64,000 nt of DNA from Chaenocephalus aceratus (lineage: Eukaryota; Chordata; Actinopteri; Perciformes; Channichthyidae), in the NCBI GenBank assembly GCA_023974075.1, contig JAMFTG010000134.1:150054-214053 (forward strand). The letters are read 5' to 3'. The position numbers and the translations under genes were made by a program. Below, in pieces: positions 1 to 12,018 of the stretch. The notes beneath the pieces are model-generated. The model had not been told where the DNA came from and searched no databases. It saw nothing but the letters and a program-made list of their open reading frames with translations. Position 1 is the first letter of the stretch, and each line of letters opens with the position of its first letter.

Positions 1-49
1 TTTTTTTGCTTTGCATGTCGGGGGCGGGAGATGCATGTGATTGGTTGTT

Positions 50-52
<3 letters not shown>

Positions 53-93
<41 letters not shown>

Positions 94-275
94 TATATTT
101 ATAGATAATATATCTATATAAATAAATATATCTATAATATATATATATCTATAGATTAATATTATATATATATTATATATTATATCTATAGATAATCTAT
201 CGCTATAGCTAATAGCTCTAATCTATCTCTCTCTCTCTATCAATAAATATCTCTAATATACATATCTATCTCTAC
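53..275. repeat. AT-rich simple sequence, (TA)n
   Basis: About 40 bases of pure TA alternate into degenerate TATAGATA and CTCTATC text. The equivalent place in the 29-kb copy holds only a short (AT)n run, so this tract expanded inside the element. Confidence 0.8.
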
Positions 276-688
276 TCACTCCCCAAACAGGCGAAACCCT
301 ACCTTTTCCCCCACTGCCTCTGCCACCTCCCTCCATGCTGGTTCCTCCGGTTTTGTATCCCGGTAATAGTTCTGGTCGTAAAGAACCGGGTGATTTGCTA
401 CCGTAGCTTCTCGTTTGGAATATGAGGAAGTGAACTGCGGTCTGGCTCTCCCCTTACACGCGGTTTTTGATTGGCTAGCGCTTCTACTGTCAGATTTGCA
501 TACACGTGTTTGATTGGCTGACGCTTCCAGCTCAGCTTCAAAAGTTGAACATTGCTCAACTTTTGAATCCTGGACATCCTGGAAATCTTCGCTTCGCTCC
601 CCCACAATGCAGTTCGGCGAAAAGCGAGGCGAAGTGACGTCATCCCCATTCAAAGTCAACGGGCAGAGAAGCGGTGGAAGATTCTTCT

Positions 689-784
689 GAAGCTGCTGTG
701 TGGACGTACCGTGAAGCTGCCGTGTGGACGTACCGTGAAGCTGCCGTGTGGACGTACCGTGAAGCTGCCGTGTGGACGTACCGT
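689..784. repeat. 24-bp tandem repeat made from a transposon terminus
   Basis: Four head-to-tail copies of a 24-bp unit beginning GAAGCTGC and ending GGACGTACCGT. The unit equals the terminal bases of the Harbinger-like element, so the inverted-repeat end itself has been amplified in tandem. Confidence 0.85.
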
Positions 785-868
785 TACATTAGAAAAAGAG
801 AATTTAGATTGAGAACGATTTTACCACAAACTGATAGGAAGTAACTTTGAGAGGTTTACCAACGCAGA

Positions 869-1068
869 GTGGATTTGAAGTTGGAAGCGGCTCCGACACA
901 GAGCTCACATCGTAGTGTCTATGTTTACACACACAAGGTGTACGAGCCAAAGGTGTTGATGCACAGCGAGTCAGACGGACACACATCTCGCTGGAGGGAC
1001 GCGCACACATCTGGACCTGAAAACAGTCAAAGCCAAGAAGAGATTTTAGATCTTAAAGGTTCAAAATC
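869..1068. other. Unassigned spacer between element end and minisatellite
   Basis: About 200 bases of mixed-composition unique sequence. It is open in one plus-strand frame, but the frame runs directly into the minisatellite that follows and shows no recognisable domain. Confidence 0.4.
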
Positions 1069-1772
1069 CTCTTCTTCATGTCTCTTCTACATCAACATGT
1101 GTCCCCTCTTCTCCATGTCTCTTCTACATCAAATGTGTCCCCTCTTCTTCACGTCTCTTCTACATCAACATGTGTCCCCTCTCTTCATGTCTCTTCTACA
1201 TCAACATGTGTCCCCTCTTCTTCATGTCTCTTCTACATCAACATGTGTACCCTCTTCTTCAAGTCTCTTCTACATCAACATGTGTCCCCTCTTCTCCATG
1301 TCTCTTCTACATCAACAAGTGTCCCCTCTTCTTCATGTCTCTTCTACATCAACATGTGTCCCCTTCTTCATGTCTCTTCTACATCCACATGTCCCCTCTT
1401 CTTCATGTCTCTTCTACATCAACAGTGTCCCCTCTTCTCCATGTCTCTTCTACATCAACAAGTGTCCCCTCTTCTCCATGTCTCTTCTACATCAACAAGT
1501 GTCCCCTCTTCTTCATGTCTCTTCTACATCAACATGTGTCCCCTCTTCTCCATGTCTCTTCTACATCAACAAGTGTCCCCTCTTCTCCATGTCTCTTCTA
1601 CATCAACAAGTGTCCCCTCTCTTCACGTCTCTTCTACATCAACATGTGTCCCCTCTTCTCCATGTCTCTTCTACATCAACAAGTGTCCCCTCTTCTTCAT
1701 GTCTCTTCTACATCAACATGTGTCCCCTCTTCTTTCACGTCTCTTCTACATCAACATGTGTCCCCTCTGTGG
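1069..1772. repeat. Minisatellite, unit about 35-37 bp
   Basis: Roughly 19-20 imperfect copies of a pyrimidine-rich unit built around CTCTTCTACATCAACA and GTGTCCCCTCTTCTTC. Three plus-strand frames stay open for 200-300 codons only because the unit lacks stops; the predicted peptides are pure repeat and are not treated as genes. Confidence 0.93.
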
Positions 1773-2079
1773 AAAGAGACTCTGAAAGTTTCAGGAACAA
1801 AGATTTTCTCTCTTTTTGATCCATTTCTATAAAAACCTGTCTGAAAATGAGCTGATCAAGATTTTGCCCACTTTATGATGTCATAACGATGTGTTGGCTT
1901 GTGTAACCATTAGCCAATCAGCAACAAGGGTACCGTACCGTAGGTAATGCCTCCGTGAACGGTGGAGGCATTACGCACGGCCGGTAGATATCTATAAACA
2001 AAGAGTCGATATTTTCTAAGACCATTTAGTGCTCACATAATACACAACGGCTGTAGCCTGATTATGCTTTAGGAGCTGT

Positions 2080-3117
2080 TGTGTGTGTGTACAGTGTGTA
2101 GGTGTGTGGTACAGTGTTGTAGGTGTGTGTGTGGTACAGTGTGTGTGTGTGTGTTGGTACAGTGTGTAGGTGTGTGGTACAGTGTGTATGTGTGTGGTAC
2201 AGTGTGTAGGTGTGTGGTACAGTGTTGTAGGTGTGTGGTACAGTGTGTAGGTGTGTGGTCAGTGTGTAGGTGTGTGGTACAGTGTGTGGTACAGTGTGTA
2301 GGTGTGTGGTACAGTTTGTGTGTGTGGTGGTACAGTGTGTAGGTGTGTGGTACAGTGTGTAGGTGTGTGGTACAGTGTGTAGGTGTGTGGTTACAGTGTG
2401 TGGTACAGTGTGTAGGTGTGTGGTACAGTGTGTGTGTGTGTGTGTGGTACAGGTGTAGGTGTGTGTGTGGTACAGTGTGTAGGGGTGTGTGTACAGTGGT
2501 AGGTGTGGTACAGTGTGTGGGTACAGTGTGTAGGTGTGTGTGGTACAGTGTGTAGGTAGTGTGTGGTACAGTGTGTAGGTGTGTGTGGTACAGTGTGTAG
2601 GTGTGTGTGGTACAGTGGTGTAGGTGGTTGTGGTACGGTGTGTAGGTGTGTGGTACGGTGGGTGGTAACAGTGTGTAGGTGTGTGTGGTTACAGTGTGTG
2701 TGTGTGTGTGTGTGTGGTACAGTGTGTGTGTGTGTGTGTGTACAGTGTGTAGGTGTGTGTGGTACAGTGTGTAGGTGTTGTGGTACAGTTGGTGTGTGGT
2801 ACAGTGTGTAGGTGTGTGTGGTACAGTGTGTAGGTGTGTGTGGTACAGTTGTGTAGGTGTGTGTGTGTGGTACAGTGTGTAGGTGTGTGTGGTACAGTGT
2901 GTAGGGGTGTGGTACAGTGTGTAGGTGTGTGTGTGGTACAGTGTGTAGGTGTGTGTGTGTGGTACAGTGTGGTAGTACAGTGTGTAGGTGTGTGTGTGTT
3001 GTACAGTGTGTAGGTGTGTGTGTGTGTGTGTGGGTACAGTGTGTAGGTGTGTGTGTGTGTGGTACAGTGTGTAGGTGTGTGTGGTACAGGTGTGTGTGTG
3101 GTGTGTTGTACAGTGCG
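2080..3117. repeat. Minisatellite, unit about 20 bp (GT-rich)
   Basis: About one kilobase of GTGTGTAGGTGTGTGGTACA-type units, some 45 copies, with length variation in the (GT) part. It probably grew from a GT microsatellite. Both strands have open frames that are artefacts of the repeat. Confidence 0.93.
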
Positions 3118-3374
3118 TAGATGCGGCGGACAGACGGGTCTCAGTTGGTTTGGTGTCCTCTGCTTACTTGTAAATACCAACTTTTGGCCCGTAATTTAAA
3201 TTCCCCATTTCAGCGACCACACCGCACGGTCAATGATTCAAGTAAATATAAAGTCATCATGAACACATCCGTCCATCAGGACCGAGGCTGCTGTGCCTCT
3301 GTCATCACTAATGGACGTCTCTTTAAAATGACCGCTCAGAGGAGAGGAGTTCTCCTTTCTCTAACCGCCTGCTG

Positions 3375-3905
3375 CTTCCCCTCCTCTCTCCTCGGTTCCC
3401 CTCCTCTCTCCTCGCTTCCCTCCTCTCTCCTCGCTTCCCCTCCTCTCTCCTCGGCTTCCCCTCCTCTCTCCTCGGCTTCCCCTCCTCTCTCTCGCTTCCC
3501 CTCCTCTCTCCTCGCTTCCCCTCCTCTCTCCTCGGCTTCCCCTCCTCTCTCCTCGGCTTCCCCTCCTCTCTCCTCGGCTTCCCCTCCTCTCTCCTCGGCT
3601 TCCCCCTCCTCTCTCCTCGGCTTCCCCTCCTCTCTCCTCGGCTTCCCCTCCTCTCTCTCGGCTTCCCCTCCTCTCTCCTCGGCTTCCCCTCCTCTCTCCT
3701 CGGCTTCCCCTCCTCTCTCCTCGGCTTCCCCTCCTCTCTCCTCGCTTCCCTCCTCTCTCCTCGGCTTCCCCTCCTCTCTCCTCGGCTTCCCCTCCTCTCC
3801 TCGCTTCCCTCCTCTCTCCTCGGCTCCCCTCCTCTCTCCTCGGCAACCCCTCCTCTCTCCTCGGCTCCCCTCCTCTCTCCTCGGCTCCCCTCCTCAGTCC
3901 TCCGC
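3375..3905. repeat. Minisatellite, unit about 21-22 bp (CT-rich)
   Basis: About two dozen copies of CCCCTCCTCTCTCCTCGGCTT with one- or two-base length changes. One strand is almost pure pyrimidine, a composition prone to triplex or slippage. It ends about 110 bp beyond the last exon of the minus-strand FN3 gene. Confidence 0.93.
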
Positions 3906-4016
3906 TCGCATCTCCTGTGGGCGGGACTAAGTCGAGGATAGGAGTCGAGGAGGGGAAATTTAAGAATTGAGAAACCTCTAATGTGTTCTTTTTAACAACA
4001 TATCTCCTTATTTCAT

Positions 4017-7000
4017 CTAAAGTAACAGACAGAGAATCAGCACTTTGGACACAGGGCTGAAACAGAGGGGATTATGGGTAATGCTGCAATGATCTGTTTG
4101 GTGTTTCAGCCAATCAGAGACAGGCTCAGTATATTGATGAAGAACAGAAGTATGATAGGGGGCCTGTAATGTTTTGAGCTGGTTTTCCACCCACCGCTCC
4201 AGTGAATGACGCCATCTGTAACGATCCAGTCGCTTCTGCTCCAGCGAGTGAATGTAGTCGAGCTGATCCTCGTCAGGAAGGGGAATGCCTCCGTCAGTTT
4301 TGGATGCATTAAAAGACATGAAGAGAACTTCCGTTTTGTCCGGGTCGTCGGCAGGTTCAAAGGTGGCGAGTTCAACGCGGGCCGGAGGAACGAAATCTCT
4401 CAACAACTCCTCCAGCTGAAGGATAGAAACGGATGAAGGAGGGGAGGGGATAAGAAGAGAAGAATATATATTTATTGTCATCATACAAAGTACAACGACA
4501 TTTCGTTGGCAACTATCGCTGCAGTAAAAAATAGACAAATAAATAAGAGTGGTAAAAGCTGAGGTCGTCTCGATGACATTGCAACGAGATGAAATGTCAA
4601 AGTGCATGTGGCAGCGGGGTGTGGTTAGGGCGCCGGCTGCTGGGACTGGCTCGGCCGGAGCCCAGACAGCTGGCCAGAATCAGGTAATCAATCACTCAAT
4701 AAAAGCATGCCGTCTGGTCTCCGGCCGAGCCACTCCCATCTATCCGGCCGAGCCACTCCATTCACTCCAGCAGCCGGCGCCCTAACCACACCCCGCTGCA
4801 TATTTACACTTAGTCTAAAAAAAATAAGATTATGGAGGCGACGGAAAAGGAGGAACAAAAATTGTTGGAATTGAAGTGGTTCAAGTAAAGTCCCTACCTA
4901 ACAACTGAGCTAATGTCGCTAACGGCGATGCTAAAGGGCAAGAATACATACATCTATTAAGAAGAAAATATGCTCGGTTTGTAATGCATTCTTTACATCT
5001 CAGTAAAGATAAAACTTAGTTCAGAAAATAAATGTTTGCATGAAGAAATTGGACTAAAAGTGAACTTTAATTTCTTTATACATCGAGCTCTAAAATTAGT
5101 ATGAAAACTGGATCTGCAGACAGACGGTGACTAAGCATTAATTATCCTCCCACCTTATCTTTGAAAATCTTTCCCATCTCTGCTCTCGGCTCCGAATCGT
5201 CTTCCAGCAGATCCTCGGGTAGAGACCAGGGAACGACCATTTTGAGACCAAAGATGGAGAAATCTAACATCAGATCCACCGGAAACACAAAGAAAGAGAA
5301 ACGCAGCCGGTTATCATGGAAGATAATCACCAACAAATCATGTTTATCACGGGTGTCAAACTCAATTTCATCGTGGGCCACATTAGCATTATGGTTGCAC
5401 TCAAAGGGCCGGTTGTAACTTTAAGACTATATAAAAATACTATATAATAATGTGTTATTGCCTTACTGCCTCTGCATTGGATTGTTATCGGATATGGTAA
5501 TAACTTCATAATTAACTATGTCTGAAAGCAGATCGAATAATTGCAAGTCTCTTCAGTGGCATGTCACAAAACGAGATGCATTGTGGGACATGTAGTTTAT
5601 GGACAACATGCTTCTGTAAAACGGCATGGAACCGTATCATAGAATAAGGGATTATATTCTTTGCAAGCTCTCACAATGTTTTTTTTTATTTATTACTGGA
5701 CATATTTTATTCCATATCTATGCAAATACTGCTATATTTTTTTAATGTTATTATAGTTTTCTTAAACTAGTTCTCCATGTGTTTTTAATTTTTTTACTTT
5801 TATGTATGCACCACAACATCAAGGAACCCGTTTCTGATTGATATCATAATTAAACTAGCCCCCAGAGATGGCAAAAGTACACACTTTACTCAAGTAGAAG
5901 TACAGATATTCTTGTTTAAAAATACTCTGGTAAAAATACTGACTAAACTTCTTTACTCAAGTGAAAGTAAAGAACTTTGAAGTGTACTTCAGTAGAAAGT
6001 ACCCATAGCTAGCAGCTGCTTTAAAAGTACCTGACCTCCCTTTAATCAATAGAACAATAATGTCATTGTTGGCTAATGAATGTTTCCATGGTGACCAACG
6101 GCAACATGACAACGTTTCCATTGGTCCCTCTTCTTTAGAGAAGACCAGGAAGTGATGGATACACGGATCGTGTTCCAACCAATAGGCACGCAGTGACTCT
6201 AAAGAATAATGACCACGCACCCACACACATTCAGACTAAAGGAACCAGCTGTTTGGGAAATGAGAGAAGTAGAAAGTACAGGTATTTGAGTTCAACATGT
6301 AAGAAGTAGAAAGTACAGGTATTTGGGTTCAACATGTGAGAAGTAGAAAGTACAGGTATTTGAGTTCAACATGTAAGAAGTAGAAAGTACAGGTATTTGT
6401 GTTCAACATGTAAGAAGTAGAAAGTACAGGTATTTGAGTTCAACATGAGAGAAGTAGAAAGTACAGGTATTTGAGTTCAACATGTAAGAAGTAGAAAGTA
6501 CAGGTATTTGTGTTCAACATGTAAGAAGTAGAAAGTACAGGTATTTGAGTTCAACATGAGAGAAGTAGAAAGTACAGGTATTTGAGTTCAACATGAGAGA
6601 AGTAGAAAGTACAGGTATTTGAGTTCAACATGTAAGAAGTAGAAAGTACAGGTATTTGTGTTCAACATGTGAGAAGTAGAAAGTACAGGTATTGTGTTCA
6701 ACATGTGAGAAGTAGAAAGTACAGGTATTTGAGTTCAACATGTAAGAAGTAGAAAGTACAGGTATTTGAGTTCAACAGTAAGAAGTAGAAAGTACAGGTA
6801 TTTGTGTTCAAAGTCTAAGAAGTCAAAGTAAAAAGTCGTCAGAAAAACAAGTAGTGGAGTAAAGTAACAGAAAAATGTACTTAAGTACAGTAACAAAGTA
6901 TTTGTACTCCACCACCTCTGCTAGCCCCTTTGAACGGTGTTGTGTTGATGGGACTTCAGACTAACCGTGGTTTAGAGGCGATGAAGCAGCCACCCTCCCA

Positions 7001-10000
7001 AGGATCTCGAAGGACACTTTGCTTCCCTCAAATAACAATTGGGAATGCTCCGATTCCCACTGAACGCCACATTCCTCCCACACATCCAGCAGGTATTTCT
7101 TTCCTTCCTCCAGCCCAAAGAGGCTCAGCTCTGTCTCTTTGATTCTGCTGCTCTGGATGATGATGCCGTTCTCCTGAGGCAAATCGTATAGAAAGGCCAC
7201 GGCTTCATGATGGGTGCCGTTTGAGATCCAGTGAGCGGTGGAGTCGTTGGAGCGATACCCGAGCTCAGAAACACGGTGAGGGCCTGGAAACACACAGAAG
7301 CAGAACATACAAGGTATTCAAGGCTTTTATTGTCATGTGTACATACTGTAGCTACAGTGTAGTTAGGTCAATGAAAATAGTGCAACACAATAAAACAGAT
7401 CAAATAGGCTAAGTAAATACAAATAAAATAGAAATGAAGAAGGATAGGTACGTTTAACACTCAAGGAATAGTGAACACTTGCATTGAAACACCTGTGAAG
7501 CCAAGAAGTGATATATATCGACATCATTTAACTTTTAAATTGGCAATCACAGATTAATATTTGGAAAATTCATTGTTTTGTTTTTTTTCTACACTCCACC
7601 CGTATTACAGGTCCACTACACCAGTATGACACCTATTCTAATCCACTATAACCAATGTTAAACCACCATTACTACACCAATTATACAACATCCTAGCATC
7701 TGTTTTACACCCATATCACACTGATTTAGTGGGAATGATGATAGATATATAATTCCAGCGACACATCCCATAATTCATCACATTTTTAACATGGAAGTCA
7801 ATGGAGAACTCTTCAGACTTGAAAAATCTTCATGCAACTTCAACTGCTAACTGTTCATTCATACTTTCACTCGGAAACCTCATTCCAACTTTAAAATGGT
7901 ACAGATCTTTCTGACATTATTCGTGTTGAAGAACTTATAAATCTGATACATACTTTTACAAATATTAAACATTGTTCAGCCCTTGGTAAAGAGGCCTTCA
8001 GATTTTAACATTAGTGTGTATTTAGCAGCTCGTTAAGGTGCGTGATGTCACAGCAGAGGACAGCTTGAAATTCGCCTTCATATTTTATTTATTTTTAAAA
8101 ACCTGCCATAATTCCCAAACCCTACACTCCTGAGACATAATTTGGCATGACAAACGTATGAAAACATCTCGTAGCTTGAAAAAAGAAAAAAAATGAAGCA
8201 AAATAATTAAACAAAATGCCTCTTAAGGGCATGAAGTGACAAAAACGTTCAACATGTCTCCATTAAAGCTGTTAATTATTAACCCAAAGTACAAAAAAAG
8301 TACACTTCAGATGCACAAGTTCCTTGAGATGCTTCACGCGTTGAAATTTTACCGATATCTGTTACGGTTCTTCAACAAAACGTTCACATGTAAGAGGTTT
8401 ATCTTTCATTCAGAATAATGCAAAGCTCTCCTCTCACAGATTACTGCACATCACCATGGAAACCTTTGATCTCTGGACACGTCGTTAGCTCAAATATAAA
8501 CACCTGTGTCATGGAACACGATGATGTCATAACTCCAACTGACATGCTACAACTCCTATGGAAATGGTCAAAAAGTGCTCAAACTTCACATGACCGTTTT
8601 AGATTTCTTCAAATGCCGTTGCCTTGGCAACACAATGCTCACTATGTTAAACAGTTCTCACAATTCAGTTAAAATGCTCGAAATGGCACAAAACTTCACA
8701 GGTTTGGCAACGATGCAGCCATCAACATATCCAAGCGTATTATGGGATGTCATCAAATGCTGTTGGCATGGCGACAGATCATTCGCCATCAAGTTAGTTC
8801 AACAGTTTGCAGTTCAAATATTCTGGTGCTTTTCCAAGCCTTTTTACTTTCTTTTCTTCTCTCATCACACATTCAAGCCCCCAGTGTTCATGTATCATTT
8901 CATTCTAAATTCACTTTCTTCTTACACATTACATTTCAGCATAGCGTCAGCTTTTCAGCATAAAGCATTTCCCACTGGCAATTTCTTCAGGAATTGCATT
9001 CTCTAGTTACACCTATGTTACACCAATACAACTCCGTTATTACACCCATGGTAGACCATCGTTAGACCCGTATTGCACCGTAGTTAGACTGTTATTAAAG
9101 GACTCAAAATGGCCAATAAAAGTGTGCATATTAACAGTAGCATGTGTCTTTTCATCCACATTACCTGTGTGTGCTGTGATTGTCTTGGAGCTCATGAGAA
9201 CTCCGTCTCCACACATCGCCTCCACCCTGGCTTCATACTGCTGGCATGGCAGGAGCCCCCCACGGTGAAGCTGGTGCTCAGCGTGGAGCCCTGCAGCTCC
9301 CCCTGGTGGTGGACTCTGAAGGAGGAGATGGACGACGTGTTCCTCACTTCCCAGATCAGGGTGTAGTTATTGGGGCCGAACGATGACTGACGCAGGGCCT
9401 CGACGCTGGAGAGAGCTGCGGAACAGACAGGATTATGTTCAGAGATGCAAAAGTACACATACTTTAGTCAAGTAGAAGTACAGATACCCTTGTTTAAAAT
9501 ACTCTGGTAAAAGTACTGACAAACTTCTTTACTCAAGTAAAAGTAAAGAGGCTTTGAAATGTACTTCAGTAAAAAGTACCCATAGCTAGCAGCTGCTTTA
9601 AAGAGTACCTGACCTCCCTTTATATCAACAGAACAATAATGTCATTGTTAGCTAATGAATGTTTCCATGCTGACCGGCAACTGACAACGTTTCCATTGGT
9701 CCCTCTTCTTTAGAGAAGACCAGGAAGTGATGGAGACACGGATCGTGTTCCAACCAATAGGCACGCAGTGACTCTAAGAATAATGACCACGCACCAACAC
9801 ACATTCAGACTAAAGGAACCAGCTGTTTGGGAAATGAAGAAGTAGAAAGTACAGAGGCCTGTACTACGAAGCCGGATTTTCGCTAGCGGCTAACTTCAGG
9901 GAAAACTCGGGGTTTCCGGTCCTACGACGCTGGTTCTCTTTTAGCGGGCTAGATCTCCATGGTAACTGATGCCGAGCGGCTAACCTGGGGCCTATACTAC

Positions 10001-11967
10001 GAAATCTAGTTCCACATCCTGATATGTTTGAGTTATCCGGTTGACTTAATCCAAAACAAACCCGCTCTCGCTAAACTGTCCTACGACGCTGGCTATTAAC
10101 TCGATCGCTCAAGCCAGCCGTGTCCTATCTAGTTAGGTGCGCGTTCACATGAAAGGGTGGTATCTGGAGCATTCGACCAATCACAGACATGGACAAGCGC
10201 ACTGACAGCGCAGCGTCATACTTCCTGAATGAAAAGTCAGCTATAATATTAGACAAAATAAATTAAACTTAAATAACATCCATGACTTAAACACTTGATC
10301 AGGATCAAAGCCTCAGAGCTGCACCTGCAAGGTGAATACAGCTGGAACAGAACAAGTGTTTGAATGCGTACATTAACAGGTTTATGATATCACTGCGCGT
10401 CTAACACGATCTGACTTTATTACATTTGTCTCGAGTGTTTCGTCAACTTAATGTGTTGCTTAAAATAATGCTTCTGCATACCAGTCGTGACACTGTGAGT
10501 GTTGCACGGCCAGATACGGCTCAGCTGACTCAGATCAGGAGATATGTGATACATTATGAAGTGATATGAATGATAACGGGACACATCGACGTCTGCACTC
10601 ACAGTGCCGCGGACTGTAGGTTACGTAATGTTACTTTGATCCGGTTACTTATGTTGTGGCAGATATTTAAGTAAGCTTTCTTAACGCTAATGTTATAATA
10701 GTCAGATTGCTCTGAAGATGGGAGGTGATGTTCTATTCATTTTCACGTTCACACAGTCGGTGATTTTGGCCGGCCGTCTTTCCTGCAACGGCAGTTTAAA
10801 CTGTATTTCCTCCGCACACTGAGCTCTGATTGGTCAGCAGGCGTGCTTTCACTGAGTTGATCTCTTCCTGGAACCTATCCTGCTCCAGAGCAGGCTAGCC
10901 GCTCAGCATAAGTTATCTAGTCCGCTAAAAAGTGAACCAGCTTCGTAGGACCGGAAATCCCTGAAGTTAGCATGCTAAACAAAATCTTGATTCGTAGTAT
11001 AGGCCCCTGCTCCGGAGCAGGTTAGGTTGCAGGCTAAGAGCTCAACTCAGTGAAAGCACTGCCTGCTGACCAATCAGAGCTCAGCGTGCGGAGTTTAAAG
11101 CGATCAAGTCATATTACAGGAGAAAGGAAATACAGAAAAGCTGCCGTCGCAGGAAAGACGGCCGCAAAAAATCGCCGACTGTGTGAACGTGAACATCAAT
11201 AGAATATCACCTCCATCTTCAGAGCAATCTGACTATTATAACATTAGCGTTAAGAAAGCTTACTTAATATCTGCCACAACATCAGTAACCGGATCAGAGT
11301 AACATTAAGTACAGTCGGCGGCACTGAGTGCAGACGTCGATGTGTCCCATTAAGATTCATATCACATAATGTATCGTATCTCCTGATCTGAGTCAGCTGA
11401 GCCGTATCTGGCCGTGCAACACTCAGTGTCACATACTGTATGCAGAAGTATTATTTTAAGCAACACATTAAGTTGACGAAACACTCGAGACAAATGTAAT
11501 TAAAGTCAGATCGTGTTTTAGACGGGGCAGTGATATCATAAACCTGTTAATGTACGCATTCAAACACTTGTTCTGTTCCCAGCTGTGTTCACCTTGCAGG
11601 TGCAGCTCTGAGGCTTTTATCCTGGATAAAGTGTTTGAGTCATGGATGTTTAAAGTTTAACTTCTTCATATGTCTAATATTATAGTTCACTTTTCATTCA
11701 GGAAGTATGACGCTGCACTGTCAGTATGCTTCTCCATGTTTGTGATTGGTCGACTGCTCCAAATTCCGCTTAGCGAGAGCGCGTATGTTTGGGATTAGGC
11801 CAACCGGCTAACTCGAACATATCCAGGTTAGGTTGAACCGGCTTCGTAGTACAGGCCTCTGGTATTTGTGTTCAAAATGTAAGAAGTAAAATGTCATCAG
11901 AGTAAGTACAGTAACAAAGTATTTGTACTCCAATACTTCCCACCTCTGACTATATCCAGCGTATGCA

Positions 11968-12018
<51 letters not shown>

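Larger units (their letters stand above)
1..786. mobile_element. Harbinger-like non-autonomous element, rearranged copy
   Basis: Bases about 276-786 match, in the same order, the complete element at 29017-29635 (same internal text, ending in the terminal motif GTGGACGTACCG). Bases 1-52 match the left part of that element but in reverse orientation, so this copy carries an internal inversion. Between them lies AT-rich simple sequence (53-275). No coding capacity. The left end is cut by the window edge. Confidence 0.6.

Noticed and set aside
869..1832. Three overlapping long open frames of 220-316 codons
   Set aside because: They are stop-free only because the 36-bp minisatellite lacks stops; the peptides repeat CLFYIN/SLLHQ units in all three frames and have no domain.
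1944..1974. Short hairpin (GTAATGCCTCC and reverse) that could be a terminator or regulatory stem
   Set aside because: Only 11-bp arms, no gene nearby for it to act on; hairpins of this size are common by chance.
3121..3930. 269-codon open frame and its antisense partner
   Set aside because: Most of it translates the CT-rich minisatellite; there is no conserved sequence outside the array.
5957..6226. 89-codon minus-strand frame
   Set aside because: The same sequence recurs at 9550-9840 within the same hAT family, so it is transposon body and not a gene.
8236..9006. Several 60-140-codon plus-strand frames
   Set aside because: No domain, low-complexity aromatic-rich peptides, intronic and antisense to the FN3 gene.
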